A stretch of DNA of 64,000 nucleotides from Thermoplasmata archaeon UBA61 (GTDB lineage: Archaea; Thermoplasmatota; Thermoplasmata; Lutacidiplasmatales; UBA184): assembly GCA_002503985.1 (NCBI GenBank), contig DASW01000006.1, forward strand, positions 32,853-96,852, written 5' to 3'. The notes below the pieces were generated by a model. The model ran no database searches. It worked only from the letters and a program-made list of their open reading frames with translations, and was not told the origin of the DNA. Made by a program: the position numbers and the translations under genes. Every line of letters begins with the position of its first letter. The first letter of the stretch is position 1. This document shows positions 16,364-24,812 of this stretch, in pieces.

Positions 16364-17041
16364 TCAGATAGGTCGGAACCCCCGGCGCATCCGGAGGACG
16401 GTCGTTCGCCACTCGTAGCGAACGCGCTCCGGGAACGAGAGCGACCGGCCCCCCGCGGTTTGGGTACCGGCGTGCAGGGAGCGAAGGACCGCCTCGACAC
16501 GGTTCGTCCCTTCCGGAAACTCTGTGTAGGCGCGGCCCAGGTCGTAGAGCGCGTGCACGTCGCTCCCCCCGGTGGCTCCGAGCCCTCGACGCTTCGCCTC
16601 GGCCGCGGCCTTCCGGTTCGCCCCGGGGGAGTTGTGGCCGTTCACGGTCTCGAGCGCGTTCACGCGGGCGCTCTCCGCGACCGCGTGTCCGACCCCATGC
16701 GCGCGCCGGAACGGATGGGAGAGCACGGACACGCCGCCGTGATCCCGCACCCACTCGACCGCCTCGGCCACCGACCGTTGGGAAGGCGGGGCCTGGGAGA
16801 CGCCGTAGGCGAGGAGATGGCCCTCGACCGTGGAGACCTCGACCCCCGGCAGGAGGATGAGCTCGGGAAACTTCGCTTGCACGGCCGCGAGCTCTCCGTG
16901 ACCGGCCACCGTGTTGTGGTCCGTGAGGGCGAAACCGTTCAACCCGACCGCCGCGAGCCCCGAGACGATTGCCTCGACCGAGAGCTCGGAGTCGGGGGAG
17001 TGTCGGGAGTGGACGTGCAGGTCGAGGCGAACGCGGCCCAT
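16364..17041 (-). CDS. PHP-domain metal-dependent phosphoesterase
   Basis: 225 residues. The PHP signature starts at once with LDLHVHSRHSPDS (HxH metal ligands), then ALTDHNTVAG, PGVEVSTVEGHLLAYG, LSHPFRRAHG and a terminal GGSDVHALYDLG. Members hydrolyse phosphate esters such as nucleoside phosphates or histidinol phosphate; the substrate is open. The ATG shares one base with the MetRS stop (TGATG), so it is translated from the metG mRNA. A longer frame to 17752 is antisense-style read-through of metG and is not used. Confidence 0.85.
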   Translation of the reverse strand: MGRVRLDLHVHSRHSPDSELSVEAIVSGLAAVGLNGFALTDHNTVAGHGELAAVQAKFPELILLPGVEVSTVEGHLLAYGVSQAPPSQRSVAEAVEWVRDHGGVSVLSHPFRRAHGVGHAVAESARVNALETVNGHNSPGANRKAAAEAKRRGLGATGGSDVHALYDLGRAYTEFPEGTNRVEAVLRSLHAGTQTAGGRSLSFPERVRYEWRTTVLRMRRGFRPI

Positions 17042-19311
17042 CAGCGAACCTTGGCTCCCACGGCCACGGGTTCGGAGGGTTGGGGGCCGCTCCCGGGTCC
17101 GAAGGCGAGGGTCTCCGCTCGGCCGCCTTCTCCCGGCGCTCGCCGTACGACGACCCATGCGCCGGTGGGCCAAGCCCCCGGAACTTCGACCTCGGTCCCG
17201 CCGACGTCGACCCGTACGCGTCCATCGGTCGAAGGGCCGGTCACCCGCCCGACCGTGAGCGAGGTGGCGGAGAACTCCTCGTAGGAGATGGTTCGGTCGG
17301 AGGAGCCTCGGTCCTCGAGGAACGTCCCTGGGGGAACCCCTTCGGGGGGCGCGAGGAGGACCGCGCGTTCCCCGGCTTCGGCGGCGAGCACCATTCCCTG
17401 CGACGTCATGCGGCGGATCGTTCGCGGGGCGAGGTTGGTGAGCAGGACGACCGGGCGGTCCTTCAGCGCCACGGTCGTGTAGGACGAGCGTAACCCGGCG
17501 ACTAGCGTCCGGGGAACGCTCGCGCCCACGTCCACCTCGAGCACGTAGAGCTTGTCGGCGGACGGATGCACCACGGCGCTGCGAATGACCCCTGCGCAGA
17601 CCGCGAGCGGTGGCCACTCCCCTTCGGCGGTCGCTGACCCCACCGGGGTCGCCGCGGGAGCGGGCGCGGGCTCGGGTTCCGGACGCGGGAACAGCGGGCG
17701 GACCTCCCCCAGGGTCTGGCCGGGCGGCACCGGGACGAGCGCCACGTCCCATTCCCCCGGTCCGGGGGGACCGGCGAACCCGAGCATCCGGAAGACCTCG
17801 GTGCTGGAGAACGGCAGCACGGGGGAGAGCCAGGTCGCGATGGCCTTCAAGCGCCAGAGCGTTTCGTAGAGGGTGCGGCTTCGCTCCGCCTCGGAGGCCT
17901 GCCAGGGACGGGCTTCGTGGAACCGTCGGTTCGCCTCACGAACCTCTTCGAGCGCGAGGTCGAGGGCTTCCTTGAGGTGGACCCTCTCGTACTCCTCGGT
18001 GATCTTCGCGTGGGCGCTCTTCAGGCGCTCCCCGATCCCGGCGGTGGCGGTCCCGGAGTTCCAGCCGTCCGGCGGCGTGGGGACCTTGCCAGCGTAGCGG
18101 TCCCGGGTGAGGACGAGCGTCCGTTGGACGAGGTTCCCGTACTGGTTCGCGAGGACCTCCTCGCGGAGCTGCCGGAACTCGTCCCAGTCGAGCTCGGTAT
18201 CGTGGTTCTGGGGAGCGAGAAGGGCCGCGTAGAACCGGATGACATCCGGAGGGTAGTTCGCGAGGAGCGAGGGAATGAACGCGTCGGCCTCCGCGGTCCG
18301 CGTCTTCGAGACCTTCCGGCCTTCGACCAGCAGCCACTCGTTCGCGGGCACGTCGTATGGGAGCTGAAGACCGCCGGCCCCGAGGAGGATGCCGGGCCAG
18401 ATGATCGTGTGGTGAAACTTGTTGTCCTTGCCGACGAAGTAGTACTGACGGACCGGCTCGCGGGCGTCCCAGTAGGCCTGCCAGGCGTCCGGGCGTCCGA
18501 TCCGGATCGCCCACTCCTTCGAGGCAGAGAGGTATCCCGTCACCGCGTCAAACCAGACATAGAACCGTTTCGAGTCGTACCCGTCGAGCGGGATCGGGAC
18601 CCCCCAATCGAGGTCGCGGGTAATCGGCGTCGGGTGGAGACCCTCCTTGAGGAAGTTCTCCGCGACGCGCAGGGTGCCCGGGCGCCAGTGCCTCTGACGG
18701 CCGAGGTACTCGGTGAGCTTCCCCTGAAGTTTGTCGAGCTCGAGGTAGAAGTGCTCGGAGGGTCGGAACTCGGCGGTCGTTCCGCAGAGCGTGCATTTCG
18801 GGCTTCCGAGCTGACCCGGCTCGAGGGGGCGGCCGCAGCTGTCGCACTCGTCGCCGCGGGCGCTCTCGAAGCCGCAGTTCGGGCAGGTCCCGACGAGGTA
18901 CCGGTCCGGCAGGAAGCGGCGGTGCTGCGGGCAGTAGGCCCCCTCGGCCGTCCGCCGGGCAATGAACCCCGCCTCGAGGAGGTCGAGGAACAGCTCCTGG
19001 ACGGTCCTCTCGTGGACGAGGGTGTGCGTGCTCGTGAACAGGTCGAACGAGAACCCGAGCCGCTCGAACGCCTCCTTGTTGACGGCATGGTAGCGCTCGG
19101 CGAGGGCCGCTGTCGGGATCCCCTCCTTCTCGGCTCGGACGAGCGTCGGCGTGCCATGCATGTCAGAGCCCGAGACCATCAGGACCTCGTCCCCTCGCAG
19201 CCGATGGAACCGGGCGAAGATGTCGCCGGGAAGGTAGGCGCCCGCGAGGTGGCCCAGGTGGAACGGGCCGTTGGCGTACGGCCACGCGATGCCGATGAAG
19301 ATCCGTGCCAC
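17041..19311 (-). CDS. metG: Methionyl-tRNA synthetase with C-terminal tRNA-binding domain and extra domain
   Basis: 756 residues. It charges tRNA-Met in the cytosol. The HIGH-type motif is WPYANGPFHLGH, zinc knuckles include CPNCGFESARGDECDSCG, and the KMSKS equivalent is GRKVSKTR. After the helical anticodon domain and a Pro/Glu/Ala linker comes an EMAP/Trbp111-like tRNA-binding OB domain (VHPSADKLYVLEVDVG, RTIRRMTSQGMVLAA). The last roughly 70 residues add a further beta-rich module (VGRVTGPSTDGRVRVDVGG) that I do not recognise. The GTG at 19311 gives the N-terminus ARIFIGIAWPYANG; an upstream start at 19374 would add a basic stretch unlike the family. Confidence 0.93.
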   Translation of the reverse strand: MARIFIGIAWPYANGPFHLGHLAGAYLPGDIFARFHRLRGDEVLMVSGSDMHGTPTLVRAEKEGIPTAALAERYHAVNKEAFERLGFSFDLFTSTHTLVHERTVQELFLDLLEAGFIARRTAEGAYCPQHRRFLPDRYLVGTCPNCGFESARGDECDSCGRPLEPGQLGSPKCTLCGTTAEFRPSEHFYLELDKLQGKLTEYLGRQRHWRPGTLRVAENFLKEGLHPTPITRDLDWGVPIPLDGYDSKRFYVWFDAVTGYLSASKEWAIRIGRPDAWQAYWDAREPVRQYYFVGKDNKFHHTIIWPGILLGAGGLQLPYDVPANEWLLVEGRKVSKTRTAEADAFIPSLLANYPPDVIRFYAALLAPQNHDTELDWDEFRQLREEVLANQYGNLVQRTLVLTRDRYAGKVPTPPDGWNSGTATAGIGERLKSAHAKITEEYERVHLKEALDLALEEVREANRRFHEARPWQASEAERSRTLYETLWRLKAIATWLSPVLPFSSTEVFRMLGFAGPPGPGEWDVALVPVPPGQTLGEVRPLFPRPEPEPAPAPAATPVGSATAEGEWPPLAVCAGVIRSAVVHPSADKLYVLEVDVGASVPRTLVAGLRSSYTTVALKDRPVVLLTNLAPRTIRRMTSQGMVLAAEAGERAVLLAPPEGVPPGTFLEDRGSSDRTISYEEFSATSLTVGRVTGPSTDGRVRVDVGGTEVEVPGAWPTGAWVVVRRAPGEGGRAETLAFGPGSGPQPSEPVAVGAKVR

Positions 19312-19412
19312 GTCCGGCCTCCGAGGGTTACCCCGAGTCGGCCTGCGACCTAAGCGTTTCGCGAGAGGCCGCACGCGCAGCCCCCGCGGTGCGAGCGGGC
19401 CCGTGCATCGGC

Positions 19413-19418
19413 TTTATT
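19413..19418 (+). promoter_or_regulatory. TATA-like box of thyX
   Basis: tttatt lies 28 bases before the GTG start at 19441, predicting a leaderless transcript; this supports the GTG. Confidence 0.55.
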
Positions 19419-19440
19419 CTCCCAGGCCCTCCCGGGCGAC

Positions 19441-20346
19441 GTGACCGAAGAGCCGCCGATGGTGCGCCCCGTCGTCCCCGAGGCGGAGCGGGAGATCGGG
19501 GTGAAGCACCCGGTCCTCACCCACGGCTACGTCGTCCTCGTGGACTACATGGGGAACGATGCGGCGATCGTCCAGGCGGCGCGCGTCTCCTACGGGAAGG
19601 GGACGAAGGCGGTCCAAGACGACCGAGGCCTCATTCGGTACCTGATGCGACACCGCCACACGACGCCGTTCGAGATGGTCGAGTTCAAGTTTCTCGTCCG
19701 GCTCCCCATCTTCGTCGCCCGTCAGTGGATCCGCCACCGGATGGCCTCCGTGAACGAGTACAGCGCGAGGTACTCGATCGTCCCCGACGAGTTCGAGATT
19801 CCCCCGGTGGAGGAAGTACGGCACCAGTCGACCCGAAACCGGCAGGGACGCGGTGAGGCGCTCCCCACCGAGGTGGTCGAGCGGTTCCGGACGGACCTCG
19901 ACCGGATCTCGAAGGACGCGTACAGCGCCTACACCCGTTCGCTTGAGGCCGGCGTCGCTCGGGAGACCGCCCGGCTCCTCCTGCCCGTCGCCTACTACAC
20001 GCAATGGTACTGGAAGACCGACCTCTGGAACCTCTTCCACTTCCTGTCGCTGCGCCTCGACCTCCACGCCCAGGAGGAGATCCGGCTCTACGCGGCCGAG
20101 ATGGCGAGGATCACCCGCCTGGTCGCTCCGGTCGCGTACGAGGCCTTCGAGGACTTCACGCTCTCGGGATTCTCGCTGAGCCGTCGCGAGCGCGTCGCGG
20201 TACGGTCGCTCTTGGAGGGGAAGACCCCGGAGGCGGCGTGTGCCGAAGCCGGCCTTCCGCTCACGCGCGAGGACGGGAAACCGATGACGAGCGGCGAGGG
20301 TGTCGAGTTCCTCGAGAAGCTCGCTCGGATCCGCTCCCCCGATTGA
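19441..20346 (+). CDS. thyX: FAD-dependent thymidylate synthase ThyX
   Basis: 301 residues. ThyX makes dTMP from dUMP with methylene-tetrahydrofolate (or an archaeal pterin) and FAD/NADPH. The ThyX motif RHR-x2-S-x-N-x2-S-x-R is intact at residues 98-110 (RHRMASVNEYSAR). Family context follows: RHQSTRNRQG, ARLLLPVAYYTQWYW with the conserved dUMP-binding Arg, and the C-terminal FHFLSLRLDLHAQEEIR. No thyA is seen here. Its 3' end overlaps the convergent glycerate kinase gene by 86 bases. Confidence 0.95.
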   Translation: MTEEPPMVRPVVPEAEREIGVKHPVLTHGYVVLVDYMGNDAAIVQAARVSYGKGTKAVQDDRGLIRYLMRHRHTTPFEMVEFKFLVRLPIFVARQWIRHRMASVNEYSARYSIVPDEFEIPPVEEVRHQSTRNRQGRGEALPTEVVERFRTDLDRISKDAYSAYTRSLEAGVARETARLLLPVAYYTQWYWKTDLWNLFHFLSLRLDLHAQEEIRLYAAEMARITRLVAPVAYEAFEDFTLSGFSLSRRERVAVRSLLEGKTPEAACAEAGLPLTREDGKPMTSGEGVEFLEKLARIRSPD

Positions 20347-21655
20347 CCCCGGGTCCGACCAGGCCCAAGTGGATGTCCATCACGTTCGTTCCCGTCGGCC
20401 CGGTCCTGAGGAGCGAGCCGAGGCGTTCGAGCGCGTCGTAGGCGGCGTGCCGGGCGAGCGCGCGGGAAATGTCGACCCCGACGCTCCGGGCCCGGTTCGC
20501 GGTCGTGCCATCGACCCAGCCTCCGGCCGCGTCCGTAGGCCCGTCGACCCCGTCCGTGCCCGCCGATAGGACCAGCGCGTTCCGACCGGCCAGGGTGCAG
20601 GCGCAGCCGAGCGCGAACTCTTGGTTTCGTCCCCCGCGCCCCGGATGGGGCCCGAGGATGACGGTCGTCTCCCCCCCGGCGATCAACGCCCGAGGTCGGT
20701 CCGACCGGTCGGAGAGAAGTCGCCGGGCGAACCGGGTCGCAGCGGTTCCGGTATCTCCGACGATAGGGCGTTCTAGGACCTCGGTCCGGTACCCGATGGC
20801 CCGCGCCCTGCGAGCCGCGGCCCGGATCGCGGGAAGGTTCGAGCCGATGAGGACGAACGGAGCGGCGCGGAACCGAGGGTCCCCGGCCTTGGGCGTCTCG
20901 GCAAGCCGTCCCCGAGCCCCCTCGGCAAGGTGATGGATCACTCGACGAGGCAGCCGAGGTCCCAGGTGGTACCTCCGGACGACCGTGAGGGCGTCGTGGA
21001 AGGTGGACGGGTCCGGGACGGCCGGACCTGAGCCGATGTCCTCCGGAAAGTCTCCGACCACGTCGGAGAGCGCGAGCGTCGCGAACTGGACCGCTCGGTC
21101 CGCCGCGGCGGCGAGCTGTCCTCCCTTGACCTGCGAGAGATGACGGCGGACGGTGTTCATTTCGCCGATCGACGCGCCCGAAGCGAGGAGGAGCTCCGTC
21201 GTTCGGGAGAGGTCCGCGGGTGTGAGCGCCCCGGTCGGTACCTCCGCGACCGTCGAACCGCCTCCCGAGACCAGGAACAGAAGAAGGTCGTTCGGGCCCG
21301 CGGCCTTTACGAACCGCAGGAGGGCTCGACCCGCGCGGAAGCTGCCCGCTCCCGGCACCGGGTGCTCTCCCCGGAGGAGCGAAAGTCCCGAGCCGGAGCC
21401 CGGATACCCCCGAGGTACGACCGCGAGGGCCTCGCTCGACCGCCCGACCGCCCGCGCGGCGGCGCCCACCATCGTCCCGGCCGCCTTTCCGATCGCGACC
21501 AGGCGAACGGTCCCGTCGGGGCCCAATCGAAAGGAGTGCCGACCTACGTAGACGGTCGCGCCTCGGCGACGGAGGTTCGTGCGGACCGCCCGGGCGGGGT
21601 CGACCGCAGAGACCCCGGCCCGGAAGATCCGCTCGGCGTCAGAAGCGAGGGTCAT
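20261..21655 (-). CDS. Glycerate 2-kinase (GckA/MOFRL family)
   Basis: 464 residues. It phosphorylates glycerate to 2-phosphoglycerate in sugar-acid or serine metabolism. Visible motifs are AIGKAAGTMVGAAA, FLVSGGGST, ALSDVVGDFPEDIGSGP, ALIAGGETTV, GRGGRNQEFALG and the MOFRL-region SAGTDGVDGPTDAAGG. The family normally ends soon after a GTNVMDIHLGLV-like segment; here about 28 extra Arg/Ser-rich residues read antisense through the end of thyX, suggesting a lost stop. The start overlaps the upstream oxidoreductase stop by 17 bases, so the pair is an operon. Confidence 0.88.
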   Translation of the reverse strand: MTLASDAERIFRAGVSAVDPARAVRTNLRRRGATVYVGRHSFRLGPDGTVRLVAIGKAAGTMVGAAARAVGRSSEALAVVPRGYPGSGSGLSLLRGEHPVPGAGSFRAGRALLRFVKAAGPNDLLLFLVSGGGSTVAEVPTGALTPADLSRTTELLLASGASIGEMNTVRRHLSQVKGGQLAAAADRAVQFATLALSDVVGDFPEDIGSGPAVPDPSTFHDALTVVRRYHLGPRLPRRVIHHLAEGARGRLAETPKAGDPRFRAAPFVLIGSNLPAIRAAARRARAIGYRTEVLERPIVGDTGTAATRFARRLLSDRSDRPRALIAGGETTVILGPHPGRGGRNQEFALGCACTLAGRNALVLSAGTDGVDGPTDAAGGWVDGTTANRARSVGVDISRALARHAAYDALERLGSLLRTGPTGTNVMDIHLGLVGPGVNRGSGSERASRGTRHPRRSSSVSRPRA

Positions 21656-22838
21656 CCCCGCCCTCGAGCGTGAATCCCGGTTTGATCGGGAACGCCGCGA
21701 AGGGACCGGTGAACCGCCCGGGCAGGACCGTCCGGATCTTCTCGAGTTCGCGCTCGGAGCCGTCCCCGACGGCGAGGACCGCGGCGAGACGAGCCGCCGC
21801 GCCTCCGGCGCGCATCACGCCGAAGCCGTTGAACCCGGTGATCGTGTAAAGGCCGCTCGCGCCGGGCACCGGCCCGATCAGGGGGCGACGGTCGGGGGTC
21901 GCGACGCACACTCCCGCCCACGCCCGGACGAGCTCGGCGTCCGCCCACCCGGGGAACCGGCTCCCGAAGCTCTCCGCGAGATGGGTCACGAACTGCTCGT
22001 CGCCCCCGGTGGAGAAGCGGTCGGGGTCGGCTTCGACACGTTCGGTGCCGTCACCGGCGAGGATCCGGCCGTTCTCCTCGGGCCGGACGTAGACGTCCAG
22101 GTCGATGTCATGGACCGACGGGAACATTCGGGTATCGAGAGTGGAGGGACGCAGGACCGCCGCTTGCGTTCGGTAGGGAGCGAGCGGGAGGGGATGCCCC
22201 ACGGAGGCGAGAAGGCGCTTGGACCAGGCGCCGGCGGCGACGACGGCCCGGCGGGAGAGGGTCGTCTGTCCCGCCACCGTGAGCTCCCAACGGTCCCCTT
22301 CGCGGGCAAACCGGCTGGCGGGAGTGCCGAGCACAAAATCGACCCCCAGCTCGCGGGCCCTCTCGGCGTAGAGGTCGCCCATGGTGCTGGCCGTGACGAC
22401 CGCGTCGTCCGGGCTCCAGATCGCGCCCAGAACGTCGTCGAACCGTCCCCACGGTACCTTCTCCGCGAGGGTGGGGGGGTCCAGGACGGAGACCGGGACC
22501 GACCAGCTCCGCAGCCGCTCGACGGCCGCCTCGAGGACCGGGACCGCCTCCCGGGCCTTGGTCCACCGGGCGAACCCGTTGACCGCGAACGCGGACCGGT
22601 CGTACCGGTCGGCGAGATGGGCGTACTCCTCCTTCGATTCCCGGGCGACCGCGACGTCCCAGGGGTCCCACAGCTGCTCGGTGACGATCCCGGCGGCACG
22701 CCCGGTCGCTCCGGCGGCGGGGGTCTGCGGGTCGTAGACGACCACGGGATCGACCCCGCGCCGGGCGAGATGGAAGGCGAGCGCGCATCCCGAGATGCCC
22801 GCCCCGAGGACGAGGACCTCCGCCCGATCGTCGGCCAC
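21639..22838 (-). CDS. FAD-dependent oxidoreductase of the DAO (glycine/sarcosine oxidase-like) family
   Basis: 399 residues. The N-terminal Rossmann motif VLGAGISGCALAFHLARRG and AAGATGRAAGIV bind FAD. The C-terminal region has the DAO hallmarks WAGVCVATPDRRPLIGP and GFNGFGVMRAGGAA. It would oxidise an amino acid, glycerol phosphate or similar 2-hydroxy/amino compound. The overlap with glycerate kinase suggests a shared path, perhaps feeding glycerate or serine breakdown, but that is inference. Confidence 0.85.
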   Translation of the reverse strand: MADDRAEVLVLGAGISGCALAFHLARRGVDPVVVYDPQTPAAGATGRAAGIVTEQLWDPWDVAVARESKEEYAHLADRYDRSAFAVNGFARWTKAREAVPVLEAAVERLRSWSVPVSVLDPPTLAEKVPWGRFDDVLGAIWSPDDAVVTASTMGDLYAERARELGVDFVLGTPASRFAREGDRWELTVAGQTTLSRRAVVAAGAWSKRLLASVGHPLPLAPYRTQAAVLRPSTLDTRMFPSVHDIDLDVYVRPEENGRILAGDGTERVEADPDRFSTGGDEQFVTHLAESFGSRFPGWADAELVRAWAGVCVATPDRRPLIGPVPGASGLYTITGFNGFGVMRAGGAAARLAAVLAVGDGSERELEKIRTVLPGRFTGPFAAFPIKPGFTLEGGDDPRF

Positions 22839-22861
22839 GACCGCCCGAGCCTCCCGGATGG

Positions 22862-23773
22862 TTAATACTGCGGCTTCGCGCGTTGGTAGGCGGTCTGGAG
22901 CGCCTGGGTGTCGACGTGGGTGTAGATCTGGGTCGTCGCGACCGAGGCGTGGCCGAGCAGCTTCTGGATGTACCGGATATCGCAGCCGCGGGAGAGGAGC
23001 GCGGTCGCGAGGGTGTGCCGGAGCATGTGGGGAGTGACCCGACGAGGGATCCCCGCGGTCTGGGCCGCCCTACGAACGATCCGCTCGACCGTCACCGGTC
23101 CGACCGGGAAGAGGCGAGGGGTGGATTCTCCGGCGAGCGTCCGTTCCGTAAGGTAGCGGTCGATCGCGGCACGCGTGCGGTCCTCGAGGACGACCTCCCG
23201 GTCCTTGTCCCCCTTCCCGGAGCGCACGTGCAGCACGTTCCGCGAGAACTCTAGGTCCTCGACCAGGAGGTGGCTGAGCTCGCTCACCCTTAGGCCGCAG
23301 AAGGCGAGGACGTGGACCATCGCATTGTCGCGCGGGGAGCCCTTCACGCTCTCGAGGAGGCGATGCATCTCCTCCTCGGTGAGATACCGGGGCAGCCGTT
23401 CGGGTCGTCGGGGCGCCTCGAGCTGGTCCGCGATGGCGAACCCGTAGCTCCGGAAGAGGCACGTCAGCCCGCGGACGGTGGTGTAGATGGAGTTCTTGGA
23501 GTAATGTCGCTGGAGCACGAGGTGCTCCCGGAACGCCTCGAGGTCCCGTAGCGTGACCTCATCTAGGGGCTTCTGGGCGAAGCTGAGGAACATTCGAGCG
23601 ATGTGCCCGTACTGTTTCACCGTGCACGGGCTTCGCTCCTGAGCCTGGAGCATCCGCTGGAACCGGCCGACGAGCTCGAGAACATTGAACTCCCCCGGCG
23701 CTGAGGCTCGAGAGGAGGAGGGCCCGCGTCGGGGCGCCGGAGCCGAACGCGGGATCGACGCGGAGGATGCCAT
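22862..23773 (-). CDS. xerA: XerA-type tyrosine recombinase
   Basis: 303 residues: an N-terminal SAM-like core-binding domain (about 30-115) and a catalytic domain with all active-site residues: Arg162 (CGLRVSE), a lysine in the GKGDKDR hairpin, His249 and Arg252 (HMLRH), His275 (LLGHAS) and the nucleophile Tyr284 (QIYTHVD). Archaeal XerA resolves chromosome dimers at a dif-like site. No att sites, cargo or neighbouring phage genes are visible, so a housekeeping role is favoured over an integrase. A TATA-like box on the minus strand (23799-23805) lies about 26-32 bases from the ATG. Confidence 0.92.
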   Translation of the reverse strand: MASSASIPRSAPAPRRGPSSSRASAPGEFNVLELVGRFQRMLQAQERSPCTVKQYGHIARMFLSFAQKPLDEVTLRDLEAFREHLVLQRHYSKNSIYTTVRGLTCLFRSYGFAIADQLEAPRRPERLPRYLTEEEMHRLLESVKGSPRDNAMVHVLAFCGLRVSELSHLLVEDLEFSRNVLHVRSGKGDKDREVVLEDRTRAAIDRYLTERTLAGESTPRLFPVGPVTVERIVRRAAQTAGIPRRVTPHMLRHTLATALLSRGCDIRYIQKLLGHASVATTQIYTHVDTQALQTAYQRAKPQY

Positions 23774-23798
23774 CGCGCGTGGTTGGCCGGATTTCGCC

Positions 23799-23850
23799 TA
23801 ATAATCGTATGCGCGGAGTGGAAGGCAACTGGCCGCTCGTCGCTCAAATA
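23799..23850. promoter_or_regulatory. Divergent promoters of xerA and the tRNA thiolase gene
   Basis: Minus-strand attatta (23799-23805) serves xerA. Plus-strand tcaaata (23844-23850) lies about 26-30 bases before the GTG at 23874. Both fit leaderless initiation. Confidence 0.55.
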
Positions 23851-23873
23851 GCTCCGGACCGTGGCGCTCTATC

Positions 23874-24812
23874 GTGCGGTGCTCCACCTGCGATGCCCCG
23901 GCGGTCATCGACCAGCCGTACCGGGGCGCCCATCTGTGCGCGTCGCACTTTCGGGAGTCCGTCGAGGAGCGAGTTCGGCGCGAGATGCATCGCCAGCTCC
24001 CTCGGTTCGGCCACGGCACGGTCGCGGTGGCGCTGTCGGGTGGCAAGGACAGCGGCGTCGCGCTCACGCTGGCCCACCGCTACTTCCGGCGACGGCCGAC
24101 CGTCCGCATGGTTGCGCTGAGCGTGGACGAGGGGATCGACGGGTACCGGGCCGGGACTCTGAAGGCCGCCCGGGCGCTCACCGACTCCCTGGGGGTGGAG
24201 CATCGGGTCGTGTCGGCCGAGGAGGCGATCGGCACCACGATCGACCGGACCGCCTCCAACCTTCCGGGGACCGTTCCCTGTTCCTTCTGCGGCGTCTGGC
24301 GGCGTCAGCTCCTGAACCGCGCGGCCCGGGACGTTGGGGCCGACGCGCTCGTGCTCGGCTTCAACCTGGACGACCTCGCCCAGACGGTCCTCATGAACCT
24401 CGTTCGCGGGGACTTGGACCGTCTCGTGCGGATGGCCCCGCACCGGGTCCGACAGCCCGGGCTCGTCCCGCGGGTCGCCCCTCTCGCCCTCATCCCGGAG
24501 CGGGAAGTGTTCCTCTACGCCCAGCTGAAGCGGATCCCGCTCGACCACGGGGAGTGCCCCTACGCAGGCCGGGCCGCTCGAAACCTCTTCCGGGAGGTCG
24601 TCTGGCAGCTCGAGGAGGCCCAGCCGGGGACCCGCCAGTCGCTCCTGAAGACCCACGAGCGCCTCGTGACGCGGTTCCTCGCGCAGGAGGCCTCCTTGGC
24701 CGCTCCGGAACGCTGCCGGGCGTGCGGTGAGCCGGCCGCGACCGAGCTTTGCCGTGCCTGCGAGTACCTTGAGATTGCCCGGACCCTCCCCTCCATCCCG
24801 GAGACCTCATGA
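23874..24812 (+). CDS. tRNA 2-thiolation ATPase (TtuA/NcsA/CTU1 family)
   Basis: 312 residues from a GTG set by TATA spacing. The PP-loop SGGKDS (55-60) activates the uridine with ATP. Cys136 and Cys139 (CSFC) with Cys228 (GECPYAG) match the three ligands of the 4Fe-4S cluster used for sulfur transfer. Zinc knuckles flank the core: CSTC/LCASH at the start, CRACG and CRACE at the end. Members thiolate U54 (thermophiles) or the wobble U34; which one applies here cannot be told. The stop overlaps the next start as ATGA. Confidence 0.9.
   Translation: MRCSTCDAPAVIDQPYRGAHLCASHFRESVEERVRREMHRQLPRFGHGTVAVALSGGKDSGVALTLAHRYFRRRPTVRMVALSVDEGIDGYRAGTLKAARALTDSLGVEHRVVSAEEAIGTTIDRTASNLPGTVPCSFCGVWRRQLLNRAARDVGADALVLGFNLDDLAQTVLMNLVRGDLDRLVRMAPHRVRQPGLVPRVAPLALIPEREVFLYAQLKRIPLDHGECPYAGRAARNLFREVVWQLEEAQPGTRQSLLKTHERLVTRFLAQEASLAAPERCRACGEPAATELCRACEYLEIARTLPSIPETS

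Noticed and set aside
22862..23773. Tyrosine recombinase considered as integrase of a mobile element
   Set aside because: No att repeats, tRNA target, or phage genes beside it; sequence fits the housekeeping XerA type.
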